A stretch of DNA of 64,000 nt from the NCBI RefSeq assembly GCF_009856865.1, contig NZ_WVUD01000025.1:1-64000 (forward strand), written 5' to 3'. This DNA is from Solidesulfovibrio aerotolerans. GTDB taxonomy: Bacteria > Desulfobacterota > Desulfovibrionia > Desulfovibrionales > Desulfovibrionaceae. Shown here one piece after another: positions 34,824 to 41,813 of this stretch (position 1 is the first letter of the stretch; every line of letters begins with the position of its first letter). Below the pieces are notes generated by a model, which worked only from the letters and a program-made list of their open reading frames with translations, did no database searches and was not told the DNA's origin. The position numbers and the translations under genes were made by a program.

Positions 34824-35540
34824 TTATTCCGGCAGCGAAATGCCAAAATCCATGCTGCCAAACGAGTCCAGGTTGTCTTCCATGCGGCCGCCCTCGGCAT
34901 TTTCCTCGGTGGCGCGCGGTGCCGCCGTCTTGGTCTTGCGGCGGCGGCGGGCAATGATTTCCTTGAGCAATTCGTCACGGCCCATATAGCAGTCCAGGCA
35001 CATGTCGTCACGCGGGCTGAATTCCGAGGAGCGCTTGCGCAGGTTGCAGACCCGGCACAACCGGTTGTCGCCCGTGGGCAGCACAGGCTCGTCGTCCTCT
35101 TCCTCCTCGACAAAGGCCTCTTCGGGCATATCCGGGAGGGTTTCGGCAGGCTCTTCCTCGCGTTCCTTGCGGACGGGCTTTTCCTTGCGGGCCTTGACCG
35201 GAGCCGGCCGCGCGGGTGCGACCTCTTCATCGGGCTCGATCTCGATGCGCAAGGTGAATGGACCTTTTCTGGTGCGCAAGGTCAGTTCGGCTTCCAGCAG
35301 CTCGGGAAACAGCTCGGCAAAAATCCGCACCAGTTGGAACTTTTTGTCCACGCCTTTGCGGCGCACCCGGATATAGGCCCGGCTTCCCTGTACTGTGGGC
35401 CAGATGGCCTTGTCCAAGTTGGCCTGCCCATCTTGCAGGAAGCGGCCCTCAACAACAAAGCCCTCCTCACAGATAAAATAATCCGTTCCAGGCTCACAAT
35501 GGAAATAATCCGCTTCCGGGGGTATCTTCTTCCAAACCAA
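34824..35540 (-). CDS. Unknown protein with NUMOD4-like start and zinc ribbon
   Basis: 238 residues. The only plausible start is TTG 35540, preceded by GAGGAA at good spacing. Residues 1-80 resemble a NUMOD4/HNH-associated pattern (VWKKIPPEADYFHCEPGTDYF ... AYIRVRRKGVDKKFQLVRIF, in part). A long Lys/Glu/Pro-rich linker follows, then CxxC-x19-CxxC (LCRVCNLRKRSSEF, MCLDCYMGR), a likely zinc ribbon of the type in HNH nucleases, but no HNH residues follow. It ends with an acidic tail. Function unknown; perhaps DNA-related. Confidence 0.6.
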   Translation of the reverse strand: MVWKKIPPEADYFHCEPGTDYFICEEGFVVEGRFLQDGQANLDKAIWPTVQGSRAYIRVRRKGVDKKFQLVRIFAELFPELLEAELTLRTRKGPFTLRIEIEPDEEVAPARPAPVKARKEKPVRKEREEEPAETLPDMPEEAFVEEEEDDEPVLPTGDNRLCRVCNLRKRSSEFSPRDDMCLDCYMGRDELLKEIIARRRRKTKTAAPRATEENAEGGRMEDNLDSFGSMDFGISLPE

Positions 35541-35576
35541 TGCCGGTTCCTCATCCAGCCGTACGTGACGGCCTTG

Positions 35577-35849
35577 TTAGAATCCCAGATCCTGATTGAC
35601 CACGATCACCGTGATGCATCCCCGCGGGAAGCAATTCCCGGCGATGGTCCGCACGTTGCAGATGCGCTGCCCACTGCCGCAGTCAGTGCAATGGGAGATG
35701 ACGACGCAGGACGTTTTCTTCGACAGCCGCAGGGCGTTGGCCGGCGCTGCGAAATGTTTGATGCGGGCCATGGCTGCGGCCACGTCCGGCACGATGGTGT
35801 TGCGCCCGACAACGGCCACCCCTGTTTGGGGCCAAAGGCTCGCTTGCAT
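35577..35849 (-). CDS. Truncated LUD-domain protein
   Basis: 90 residues. It matches only the C-terminal half of the LUD (LutC/YkgG, DUF162) fold: VVGRNTIVPDVAAAMARIKHF, the CTDCGSGQRICN cysteine motif, and the final VIVVNQDLGF. Full-length members are about 200 residues. A strong TAGGAGG stands 5 bases before the ATG at 35849 and the reading frame is intact, so the short form may be translated. Upstream sequence shows no trace of the missing half. Either a functional mini-LUD or a decayed gene that acquired a start. Confidence 0.7.
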   Translation of the reverse strand: MQASLWPQTGVAVVGRNTIVPDVAAAMARIKHFAAPANALRLSKKTSCVVISHCTDCGSGQRICNVRTIAGNCFPRGCITVIVVNQDLGF

Positions 35850-35927
35850 GCGGCCTCCTACCCCCGGCCCGACCGGCGGCGCAAGCTCTTTTAATCGCGT
35901 CCCCCAAAAAAGCAAGGCACCGAGCTG

Positions 35928-36359
35928 TCAGGGATAGAGGTTGCGCAATTCTTCAAGAAATTCAGGCAACGTCGGATCGTGACGGTTCTTGCGCACCACG
36001 ACCCATACCCCCCAGGAAATAGGAATATTCTTATTTTTACGCTCGGCGTAAAACCCGTCCAGGGCGGTCACGATCCGTCCGGCCGTCATGTCGGCAAAAT
36101 AGGCGTCGGACTGGCGCATAATGCTTTCCATGATGTCGGAGCAGATCGTGTACTCGTTTTTAAGCGTAATGCCCAAGATATTTTCATTGAGATTGAATCC
36201 GTCAAAAATGCCGAGCACCAGATCGGTTTTTTGCTCGCGGGAAAGCCCGGTCCAATAGGCACCGGCCCGTCGTGGCGTGGTGGCGGCCTGGGCCAGACCG
36301 GCCTCCCCAACACAGACGGCCGCCAGCAGGCACAGGACAAGCGCCCGCATCAACCACAT
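35928..36359 (-). CDS. Exported hypothetical protein
   Basis: 143 residues from ATG 36359 (AAGGGG upstream); ATG 36395 with GAGGTG would add 12 residues before the signal peptide. The signal peptide (LMRALVLCLLAAVCVGEAGLA, in part) precedes a compact mature part: YWTGLSREQKTDLVLGIFDGFN, the repeated word NLNENILG, ICSDIMESIMRQSDAYF, ALDGFYAERKNKNIPI. The pattern resembles small periplasmic Rap1a/Tai-like helical proteins, but I would not assign it. Function unknown. Confidence 0.65.
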   Translation of the reverse strand: MWLMRALVLCLLAAVCVGEAGLAQAATTPRRAGAYWTGLSREQKTDLVLGIFDGFNLNENILGITLKNEYTICSDIMESIMRQSDAYFADMTAGRIVTALDGFYAERKNKNIPISWGVWVVVRKNRHDPTLPEFLEELRNLYP

Positions 36360-36601
36360 TGGCCCCTTTGGCCCCGACCAACTCCCACTCCCCATGCGCA
36401 CCTCGTTGTCCCGTCCCCATTCGTCGCCAAGCCGCAACCGCACCACGCAAGGGATACATCGTTTCAACGCCCCGGCAAGAAAAAGATGCCGGTTTTGCAC
36501 CCCTCGCGTTTAAAAAAAGACCGGAGCCATTTTTGACGCAAAAACAGAGAGGCCACCTGTCGCTGCTTGGCAAAATATACCGGAATGACGCGAAAGCAAC
36601 A

Positions 36602-37246
36602 CTACGTGGACAACAATTGTGGCGGTAAATGATCGGTGACCACGGGACCGACCACGGTCTGGCGGCGCGACATGCCAAGGACGACCATGGCGGCGTTGGG
36701 AATGGCCACCGCCTGCCGAAAGGCCCGGAACCGAAACATGGCCTCCTCGACGCCAAGACGCCCGCACAGCACCCGCAACATGACCCCGCGCAGAAACTGG
36801 CCATGGCTGAAAACCGTCACATGCCCCCGCACCTCGGTCAAGCGGTCGAGAAAGGCTTCCACCCTGTCCCAAAAGGCCAGAAAGGATTCGGCCCCGTCGC
36901 CGTCCCGGTGGCCCGGATCAAGGCGTTCCCAGTATTTGTCGATGGCGGCGTGGCGGTCTGCGCGCCGGGTTCCCAGGTAGCGATGCGGGGCCAGATAGGT
37001 AAATTCCTGCACCGGCCACACGGCCACGGGCACCTCGGGATAGCGCTCGCACAGCGGCATGGCCGTTTGCACAGCCCGATCAAAGGAGGAAAAAACGATC
37101 AGACGCGGGGCGCGGCAAAAGCAGGATGCCACCAGGGCGGCCTGGGCATGGCCAAGGGCCGTGAGCGGGATGGTGTCCGGGTATTCGGTGATGTCGCCAG
37201 CGTTGGACGCACTCTGGCCGTGGCGGATGCAGCGGATGACGGTCAT
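36602..37246 (-). CDS. Histidine phosphatase family protein
   Basis: 214 residues. The catalytic RHG motif lies at the N-terminus (IRCIRHGQSASNAG), and the second catalytic His in VTVFSHGQFLRGV (about 140). The fold is that of phosphoglycerate-mutase-like phosphatases; the substrate is unknown. ATG 37246 follows GAGAGG and overlaps the FliL-like stop codon as ATGA, so the two are co-translated. Confidence 0.88.
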   Translation of the reverse strand: MTVIRCIRHGQSASNAGDITEYPDTIPLTALGHAQAALVASCFCRAPRLIVFSSFDRAVQTAMPLCERYPEVPVAVWPVQEFTYLAPHRYLGTRRADRHAAIDKYWERLDPGHRDGDGAESFLAFWDRVEAFLDRLTEVRGHVTVFSHGQFLRGVMLRVLCGRLGVEEAMFRFRAFRQAVAIPNAAMVVLGMSRRQTVVGPVVTDHLPPQLLST

Positions 37247-37776
37247 GGCCTCTCTGCCTTGATGACAAGATACTCCAAAAAATACAGCCTGATGGCTTTT
37301 GGGCCGCCGATGGACGCATTGAGCAGTTGCAACAGTTGCGCCCGAAGCGCGTCCCGCCCCCGGGGAGCCAGAAGCTGGGCTGCGGTCTTATCCCGAAAAA
37401 AGAGCAGCAGGTCTTCCCGGACCTGACCCGAGGCGGCTATTTTTGCGCCCTGCTCGTCGGAAAAGAGCACTTCGAAGGCGAGGCGCAATCGACCGATTTT
37501 GCCGCCGTCGTCGATATTGACCTCAAAAGGCGGAAACGTCACCGTGCCGCCACGCACCACTGCTTCGCCCGCAGCCTGACACGGCCGCGATGCGCCGGCA
37601 ACAAGAAGCCACACAAGAGCAAGCAGCAGCAACGCCGCCCCCCTGCCCGGCCAGGCCCGCGCCCATGCGCCAACGGCCCGCGTTATTTTCCCTCTGATTG
37701 ACTGGGGGATGCCCGGCCTTGTCCGCGCCCATGCGCCAACGGCCCGTGCAGCGTCCACGACAGGGACTGGGTCCAT
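37243..37776 (-). CDS. FliL-like membrane protein
   Basis: 177 residues from ATG 37776; an upstream in-frame GTG (37785) is possible. After a basic N-terminus there is one membrane segment (about 45-65, ALLLLALVWLLVAGA). The periplasmic part follows the FliL pattern: VTFPPFEVNIDD, RLRLAFEVLFSD, VREDLLLFFRDKTAAQLL, GRDALRAQLLQLLN, IRLYFLEYLVI. FliL supports the flagellar stator; here it stands away from other basal-body genes, so function is not certain. The cytoplasmic N-terminus contains the word RAVGAWAR twice, from a 23-base direct repeat. Confidence 0.7.
   Translation of the reverse strand: MDPVPVVDAARAVGAWARTRPGIPQSIRGKITRAVGAWARAWPGRGAALLLLALVWLLVAGASRPCQAAGEAVVRGGTVTFPPFEVNIDDGGKIGRLRLAFEVLFSDEQGAKIAASGQVREDLLLFFRDKTAAQLLAPRGRDALRAQLLQLLNASIGGPKAIRLYFLEYLVIKAERP
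37658..37746. repeat. Direct repeat, two 23-base copies inside the FliL-like gene
   Basis: CGCGCCCATGCGCCAACGGC and three more bases occur identically at 37658-37680 and 37724-37746, a period of 66 bases that keeps frame. They encode RAVGAWAR twice. Confidence 0.85.
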
Positions 37777-37857
37777 CAATTCCACACCACCTTTGGCAAG
37801 AGTCGCAGCCGGCTTCCTGCCGCCTCTTTGGCCGGGGTGCCACCGCCCAGGCACACC

Positions 37858-39021
37858 CTAGGCGCGCCCTGGGTCCACGGCAAAAGACGCCCGCCACAGT
37901 GACAGGGCCACCAGTGTTCCCAACAGCGCAGCCCCAACCAGCACGGCGGCGGCGGCGGCAAAGCCGAACCGGGCCAGGACCAATCCGGGGAGAAAGGAAC
38001 CCAGCGCCCCGCCGGAATAGTAAAAGGAAATATAGAGCCCGTTGACAAGCCCCTTGTGCTCGCCTTCGGCCCCGTTAAGCACCCCCGGAGCCACGGAATG
38101 GGCCATGAACATGCCCGTGCAAAGGACGAACACGCTGGCAAAAACTGCCGCCTGGGCCGGCACGGCAAACACCAGGGCCGAGGCAATGACCACGGCCGCA
38201 CCCAACGCCATGGTCCGGGCCGGGCCGCCCAGGCGGCGGGTCAGGCGATGGGAGGTCAGGCAGGTGACGATGCCCATGAGGTAGCCGCAATACATGATCC
38301 CGGCCCGCAAGGGGGAATAGCCGCCTTCCAGTTCGGACAGGCGAAAGGGCAGTAGGTTGAGTATGCCGGAAAAGACAAAAAAAAGCAGGGCCACGACGCC
38401 ATAGGCGGCTAAAAAGCCCGGCTTTTTGAGCACATCCGGGGCATCACGCAGCCGTATGGGCAAAAAGGCTGACCGGGAATCCGGCGGCAGGGTCAGGCAG
38501 GCCACGGCGCACAGCAACAGTGCTGCCCCCAACCCATAAAACGGCAAGCGCCAGCCCAGAGCCTCGGCGGCCAGACCTGAAAAAAAACGGCCGAAAAAGC
38601 CGCCGAACACCGTCACCGCGATATAGGCGGCCATGACCCGCCGCACCACGGCAGGTGTTGCTGCCGTAGCCAGATAGGTCATGAGCGCTGTCAGCAAGGC
38701 CGGCACCAGCAGCCCCTGGACCACGCGAAGGCCCAGAAAAAGGGGAAACTCCGGGCACAGCGGCAGCAAAAAAGTGGTGACGGCGAGCAGGCCCAGGGAG
38801 GCCCCGATCAACGGCCGGGCCGGCACGGCGTCGAGAAAAAAACCATAGGCCAGGGGGGCCAGACCCAGGGGCAGCATGGTGGCAGTGACCGCCAGCGAGG
38901 CCGTGGCCTGGGACACGCCATAGGCCTGGGCCAACAGCGGCAGCAAGGGCTGGGGGGCGTAGATGGAGGAGATGCCGCCAACGGTTGCGGCATACAATAC
39001 CAAAAGCGTCCACTTCCCCAT
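37858..39021 (-). CDS. MFS transporter (YnfM-like)
   Basis: 387 residues with 12 predicted membrane segments. The start (ISSIYAPQPLLPLLAQAYGVS) and LAPLAYGFFLDAVPARPLI are typical of the YnfM/AraJ-type drug or sugar efflux branch. ATG 39021 follows GGGAGGGGACGG. The substrate is unknown. It precedes the FliL-like gene by 81 bases on the same strand. Confidence 0.85.
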   Translation of the reverse strand: MGKWTLLVLYAATVGGISSIYAPQPLLPLLAQAYGVSQATASLAVTATMLPLGLAPLAYGFFLDAVPARPLIGASLGLLAVTTFLLPLCPEFPLFLGLRVVQGLLVPALLTALMTYLATAATPAVVRRVMAAYIAVTVFGGFFGRFFSGLAAEALGWRLPFYGLGAALLLCAVACLTLPPDSRSAFLPIRLRDAPDVLKKPGFLAAYGVVALLFFVFSGILNLLPFRLSELEGGYSPLRAGIMYCGYLMGIVTCLTSHRLTRRLGGPARTMALGAAVVIASALVFAVPAQAAVFASVFVLCTGMFMAHSVAPGVLNGAEGEHKGLVNGLYISFYYSGGALGSFLPGLVLARFGFAAAAAVLVGAALLGTLVALSLWRASFAVDPGRA

Positions 39022-39397
39022 CCGTCCCCTCCCAATGCAAGGCTGCCTCGTTCACATAGCCCCTATCGCCTTCGGAGAAAAGCCTCACCCGACAAAATGA
39101 CCAGGGTTTGGCCACGCCAGCGGCCAGACCACCGGGCCCGACTGACCGAACAGCAGCGACAACCGACCGAGCAGCAGGGCCGGCTGACCAGCCTTCGCCG
39201 GTTGCGGGACGTGACCTGTTTACGAACACGCCACTGCGAACAGGGCCGGTCGCCACAGGGAAGGCGTCCCCGGCCCAAGCGTGGGGGAGACGGCCTGGGG
39301 ACGCCCGGCGACCAGCCCTCGACCGCAGCCGCAAGCCCGCCCGATACCGCACCAGCGCCCGGTCGGACGCCGCAAGACGCTTCCAGACAACGCCCCC
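39022..39397. other. 376-base region without a supported gene
   Basis: It contains a 9-bp inverted repeat GGCGTCCCC/GGGGACGCC (39263-39271/39297-39305) and short imperfect tandem words around ACCGA(A/G)CAGCAG (39144-39175). Open frames here have no ribosome site or known motif. It should contain the MFS promoter, not recognisable to me. Confidence 0.45.
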
Positions 39398-39562
39398 CTA
39401 GAACAGGCGGTCAATATCCAGCGCTTCACCGCAACAGGGACAACACTGCACCCGGGCTTTAAACAGCAGGCGCGGCCGGAAAAAAACAGCGCGCCAGGTG
39501 GGGCCTGACGGACGGTAATCGACCAGAATGGGCTTGCCGCAGCGGCAGTAGCGACGTTGCAT
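39398..39562 (-). CDS. Small zinc-ribbon protein
   Basis: 54 residues; ATG 39562 follows AAGGAGG at 7 bases, a strong reason to accept the gene. It has CRCG near the N-terminus and CCPCCG near the C-terminus (RRYCRCGKPILVDYRPSG, VQCCPCCGEALDIDRLF), a plausible four-cysteine zinc ribbon. Function unknown. It lies just downstream of the CI-like repressor on the same strand. Confidence 0.65.
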   Translation of the reverse strand: MQRRYCRCGKPILVDYRPSGPTWRAVFFRPRLLFKARVQCCPCCGEALDIDRLF

Positions 39563-39631
39563 GGAGAGCCTCCTTGTTGCACAGTCTGCGCAATAGTTGT
39601 TTATCAATATAAACACGTTGGAGAAAAAAAA

Positions 39632-40363
39632 TTACAGTTCCCGACCCACCCACAACACCCGGCCGATGACCCGCAGCGCGTCCAGTTCATCCCCGGCCAA
39701 CACGATAGGGGCGTAGTCCCGGTTGTCGCTTAACAGCACAAGCTGTCCCGGACGCTTTTCCACCCGCTTGACCAGCACCGTGTCCTCAAGCCCCACGGCA
39801 TAGACGCCATGGGCCACCACTGCCGTCTGCCCCTGGTCAATGAGCACCATGTCGCCATGGCGGATCTCCGGCTCCATGCTGTTGCCGACCACATCCATGA
39901 GCACCATACCGGAAGGACGCCCCTTGGCCCGCAACCAATCCTGGCGAAACGGATAGAATTGCTCCACCTCGCCCCCGGCCTCAAACGAGCCGCCGCCGGC
40001 CGACAACCTGGCCCGGACCTTGGGCACGGCGGCAAACACGCCGCTTTCCCCCCGGGCCGCGTCAGATATGGCCGCGTCGCGCCCCGCAGCTCCTTGGTAG
40101 CCCCCGGCCATACCGACAGTGCCCCGACGCTGCCGGCCAAATTCCAGCCAGTCCGGGTCAGCGCCCGTGCGCCGCGAGACGGCCAACACCCAGGCTTTGG
40201 GCACAGCGTCCTTGCGCTTGGCCTGGGTCACGGCGGAACGATGGACCCCGAGCAGCCCGGCCAGTTCGGTCTGGGAAACAAGGCCGGCCGCCTTGGCGGC
40301 CCGGGCAAAAAAGCCCTCAAAGCCGCCCCCGGGCTGATCGTGCTGTCTGTCGTGTCCGTTCAT
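39632..40363 (-). CDS. Phage CI-like repressor: HTH plus S24 peptidase domain
   Basis: 243 residues. The HTH (about 10-72, FFARAAKAAGLVSQTELAGLLG, SAVTQAKRKDAVPKAWVLAV, DPDWLEFG, in part) matches the bacteriophage CI repressor HTH family. The C-terminal LexA/S24 domain has the catalytic Ser in VVGNSMEPEIRHGDMVLID and Lys in DTVLVKRVEKR, so RecA-stimulated self-cleavage is possible. ATG 40363 has no Shine-Dalgarno; a promoter whose -10 ends 8 bases away suggests a leaderless message. No phage structural gene is near. Divergent from the FlgM-like gene. Confidence 0.88.
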   Translation of the reverse strand: MNGHDRQHDQPGGGFEGFFARAAKAAGLVSQTELAGLLGVHRSAVTQAKRKDAVPKAWVLAVSRRTGADPDWLEFGRQRRGTVGMAGGYQGAAGRDAAISDAARGESGVFAAVPKVRARLSAGGGSFEAGGEVEQFYPFRQDWLRAKGRPSGMVLMDVVGNSMEPEIRHGDMVLIDQGQTAVVAHGVYAVGLEDTVLVKRVEKRPGQLVLLSDNRDYAPIVLAGDELDALRVIGRVLWVGREL

Positions 40364-40370
40364 GTTGCGT

Positions 40371-40399
40371 TTTATAAACAAAGCGCCGCCCCGGCGCAA
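40371..40399 (-). promoter_or_regulatory. Sigma-70-type promoter of the CI-like gene, leaderless
   Basis: -35 TTGCGC (40399-40394), 17-base spacer, -10 TATAAA (40376-40371). Seven bases separate the -10 from the ATG, placing the start of transcription at or within a base or two of the A of ATG. Confidence 0.6.
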
Positions 40400-40445
40400 G
40401 TTTTTTTTTGATTGAAGCCGTTCGCCGTTATTTTCGTCGTCGCGC

Positions 40446-40473
40446 TAAAGACACTGCTTGGGCCAGCCGAAAA
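40446..40473 (+). promoter_or_regulatory. Sigma-28 (FliA) promoter of the FlgM-like gene
   Basis: TAAAGACA (40446-40453), 12 bases, GCCGAAAA (40466-40473). The -10 matches GCCGATAA at 7 of 8 positions and the -35 keeps TAAAG; the spacer is one base longer than the E. coli norm. It lies 99 bases before the start codon. Confidence 0.65.
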
Positions 40474-40572
40474 GAGCAGCGACACAGATCGTCGCCCCCG
40501 ACCGCGTCGGGGAAGCTCAGGGCAGCCAAGGAAGTTCAGGCAGGCCCGCAAAAACAGACAAGGAAGTCCGTC

Positions 40573-40755
40573 ATGAATGCGCCAGCCAAGCACCACCGCG
40601 CCCGAGGCGTCACACCCGGCCATCAGGAAGATCCGGCCGACCGCGCCCGTCGCGTCGAGGACCTCAAGCGCCGCGTGGCCTCAGGCACCTACCTGATCCA
40701 GCACTACGAGATTATCGAGGGGCTTCTCGACTCATTGGCCGCCGAAACCGAATAA
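40573..40755 (+). CDS. FlgM-like anti-sigma-28 factor
   Basis: 60 residues from ATG 40573 (AAGGA 9 bases upstream); an in-frame upstream extension is not supported. The C-terminal half RARRVEDLKRRVASGTYLIQ then EIIEGLLDSLAAE follows the FlgM core (xRVexLKxxIxxGxYxxxxxxIAxxLLdsL). The N-terminal half is basic and disordered. FlgM-type proteins hold the flagellar sigma-28 until they are exported. It is shorter than usual FlgM (80-100) and away from the flagellar cluster, but the upstream sigma-28-like promoter supports the call. Confidence 0.72.
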   Translation: MNAPAKHHRARGVTPGHQEDPADRARRVEDLKRRVASGTYLIQHYEIIEGLLDSLAAETE

Positions 40756-40759
40756 TCCG

Positions 40760-40779
40760 GCGGCCAAGGGGCCGCTTTT
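40760..40779 (+). terminator. Intrinsic terminator of the FlgM-like gene
   Basis: GCGGCC (40760-40765), loop AAGG, GGCCGC (40770-40775), then TTTT. It lies 4 bases after the stop codon. Confidence 0.7.
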
Positions 40780-40852
40780 GCCGTTTTGTCCCAGCCACGC
40801 CGCCCCGTCCTCAATCCCCTGCCGCGCCACTTGGCGCTTTCTTTCGCCTGCC

Positions 40853-41713
40853 TTAGCCCGTCACCACTTCCAGCACCGCCTCGGCAAAGGTCCAGGGCGC
40901 GTCCAGGCTCACGGTAAACGCCGGGCAGTCGATGCTGTCGCAGTGCAAAAAGAGCTTGTCCCCATCGCCATAGCCGTAGAGCGGATCACCCACCAAAGGA
41001 TGCCCGCTGTAGGCCAGATGGGCGCGAATCTGATGGCGCGCCCCCTTGCCGATGCGGCAGCGCAACAGTGTGGCGCCGCTCTGCGTTTCCAGCGGCTCCA
41101 CATCGGTCATGCGCAGGGAATCGATCACCCGCCGGGCCAGCACGCGCGTCTTGCGGCGATCTGCCGTATCCAAGGCGTTATCGGCCATAAAGCAGTCCAG
41201 AACTTCGCCGTGGGCCACGGCCAGATACGTCTTGGACACTTCGCCCTCTTCTTCCATATGCCCGTAGGCCTCGGCCGCCGCCGCCGTAAAGGCCACCGGC
41301 ACCAGCCCCGTGGTCAGCCGGTCGAGCCGGGACAGCAGGACAGGGGCCTTTCCCGGAAAAATAGCCGGCAACAGCGCTTCCAGGGATTCGCCGCCGCCAT
41401 GGGCAATGGACGCGGTGTGCAGCCCTGCCGGCTTGGACACCACGGCATACTCCCCGGCCTCCAGCACCACCGGCACATCGTCTGGCCCAAAAAGCGCCGT
41501 CTCCCGGACAATGGGCGACACCGTCAGCGTCTGCCCGGCCCGGACCCGATAGCTGCAAGTCCGAACCCGGCCGTTGACCGCAACCGCCCCGGATTCCACC
41601 AGCCGCCGCCGGCCGCGAAGCCCGGCATCGGGGAGCAAACCTTCCAAAACCCGGTCGAGCCGCCAGCCGTCGGCGTGGGACGGCACAACCATACTTTTTA
41701 TTGCATCATGCAT
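40853..41713 (-). CDS. RluA family RNA pseudouridine synthase
   Basis: 286 residues from ATG 41713 (poor Shine-Dalgarno). An S4-like N-terminus (WRLDRVLEGLLPDAGLRGRR, VESGAVAVNGR) precedes the catalytic domain: VVSKPAGLHT, then SRLDRLTTGLV with the catalytic Asp (the family's HRLD has Ser in place of His), KTYLAVAHGEV, ARHQIRAHLAYSGHPLVGDPLYG in part. It isomerises uridine in rRNA or tRNA; the exact site cannot be told. Divergent from addA. Confidence 0.88.
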   Translation of the reverse strand: MHDAIKSMVVPSHADGWRLDRVLEGLLPDAGLRGRRRLVESGAVAVNGRVRTCSYRVRAGQTLTVSPIVRETALFGPDDVPVVLEAGEYAVVSKPAGLHTASIAHGGGESLEALLPAIFPGKAPVLLSRLDRLTTGLVPVAFTAAAAEAYGHMEEEGEVSKTYLAVAHGEVLDCFMADNALDTADRRKTRVLARRVIDSLRMTDVEPLETQSGATLLRCRIGKGARHQIRAHLAYSGHPLVGDPLYGYGDGDKLFLHCDSIDCPAFTVSLDAPWTFAEAVLEVVTG

Positions 41714-41813
41714 TGCGCCATCATAGTCTTCGCCCGGCCAAGTGCAAGTGGCACGGCGCGGCATGGCGAAAGACTGCCACCGCCGGGAGCCGCAGGCAAA
41801 AGGAGCCGCCCCC

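Noticed and set aside
39097-39462. Candidate plus-strand gene downstream of the MFS start.
   Set aside because: Arg/Gln/Pro-rich translation, no ribosome site, and it overlaps the well-supported small zinc-ribbon gene on the other strand.
39632-40363. Prophage remnant suggested by the CI-like repressor.
   Set aside because: No integrase, Cro-like gene, structural gene or attachment-site repeat is visible within 5 kb on either side; such S24 regulators also occur outside phages.
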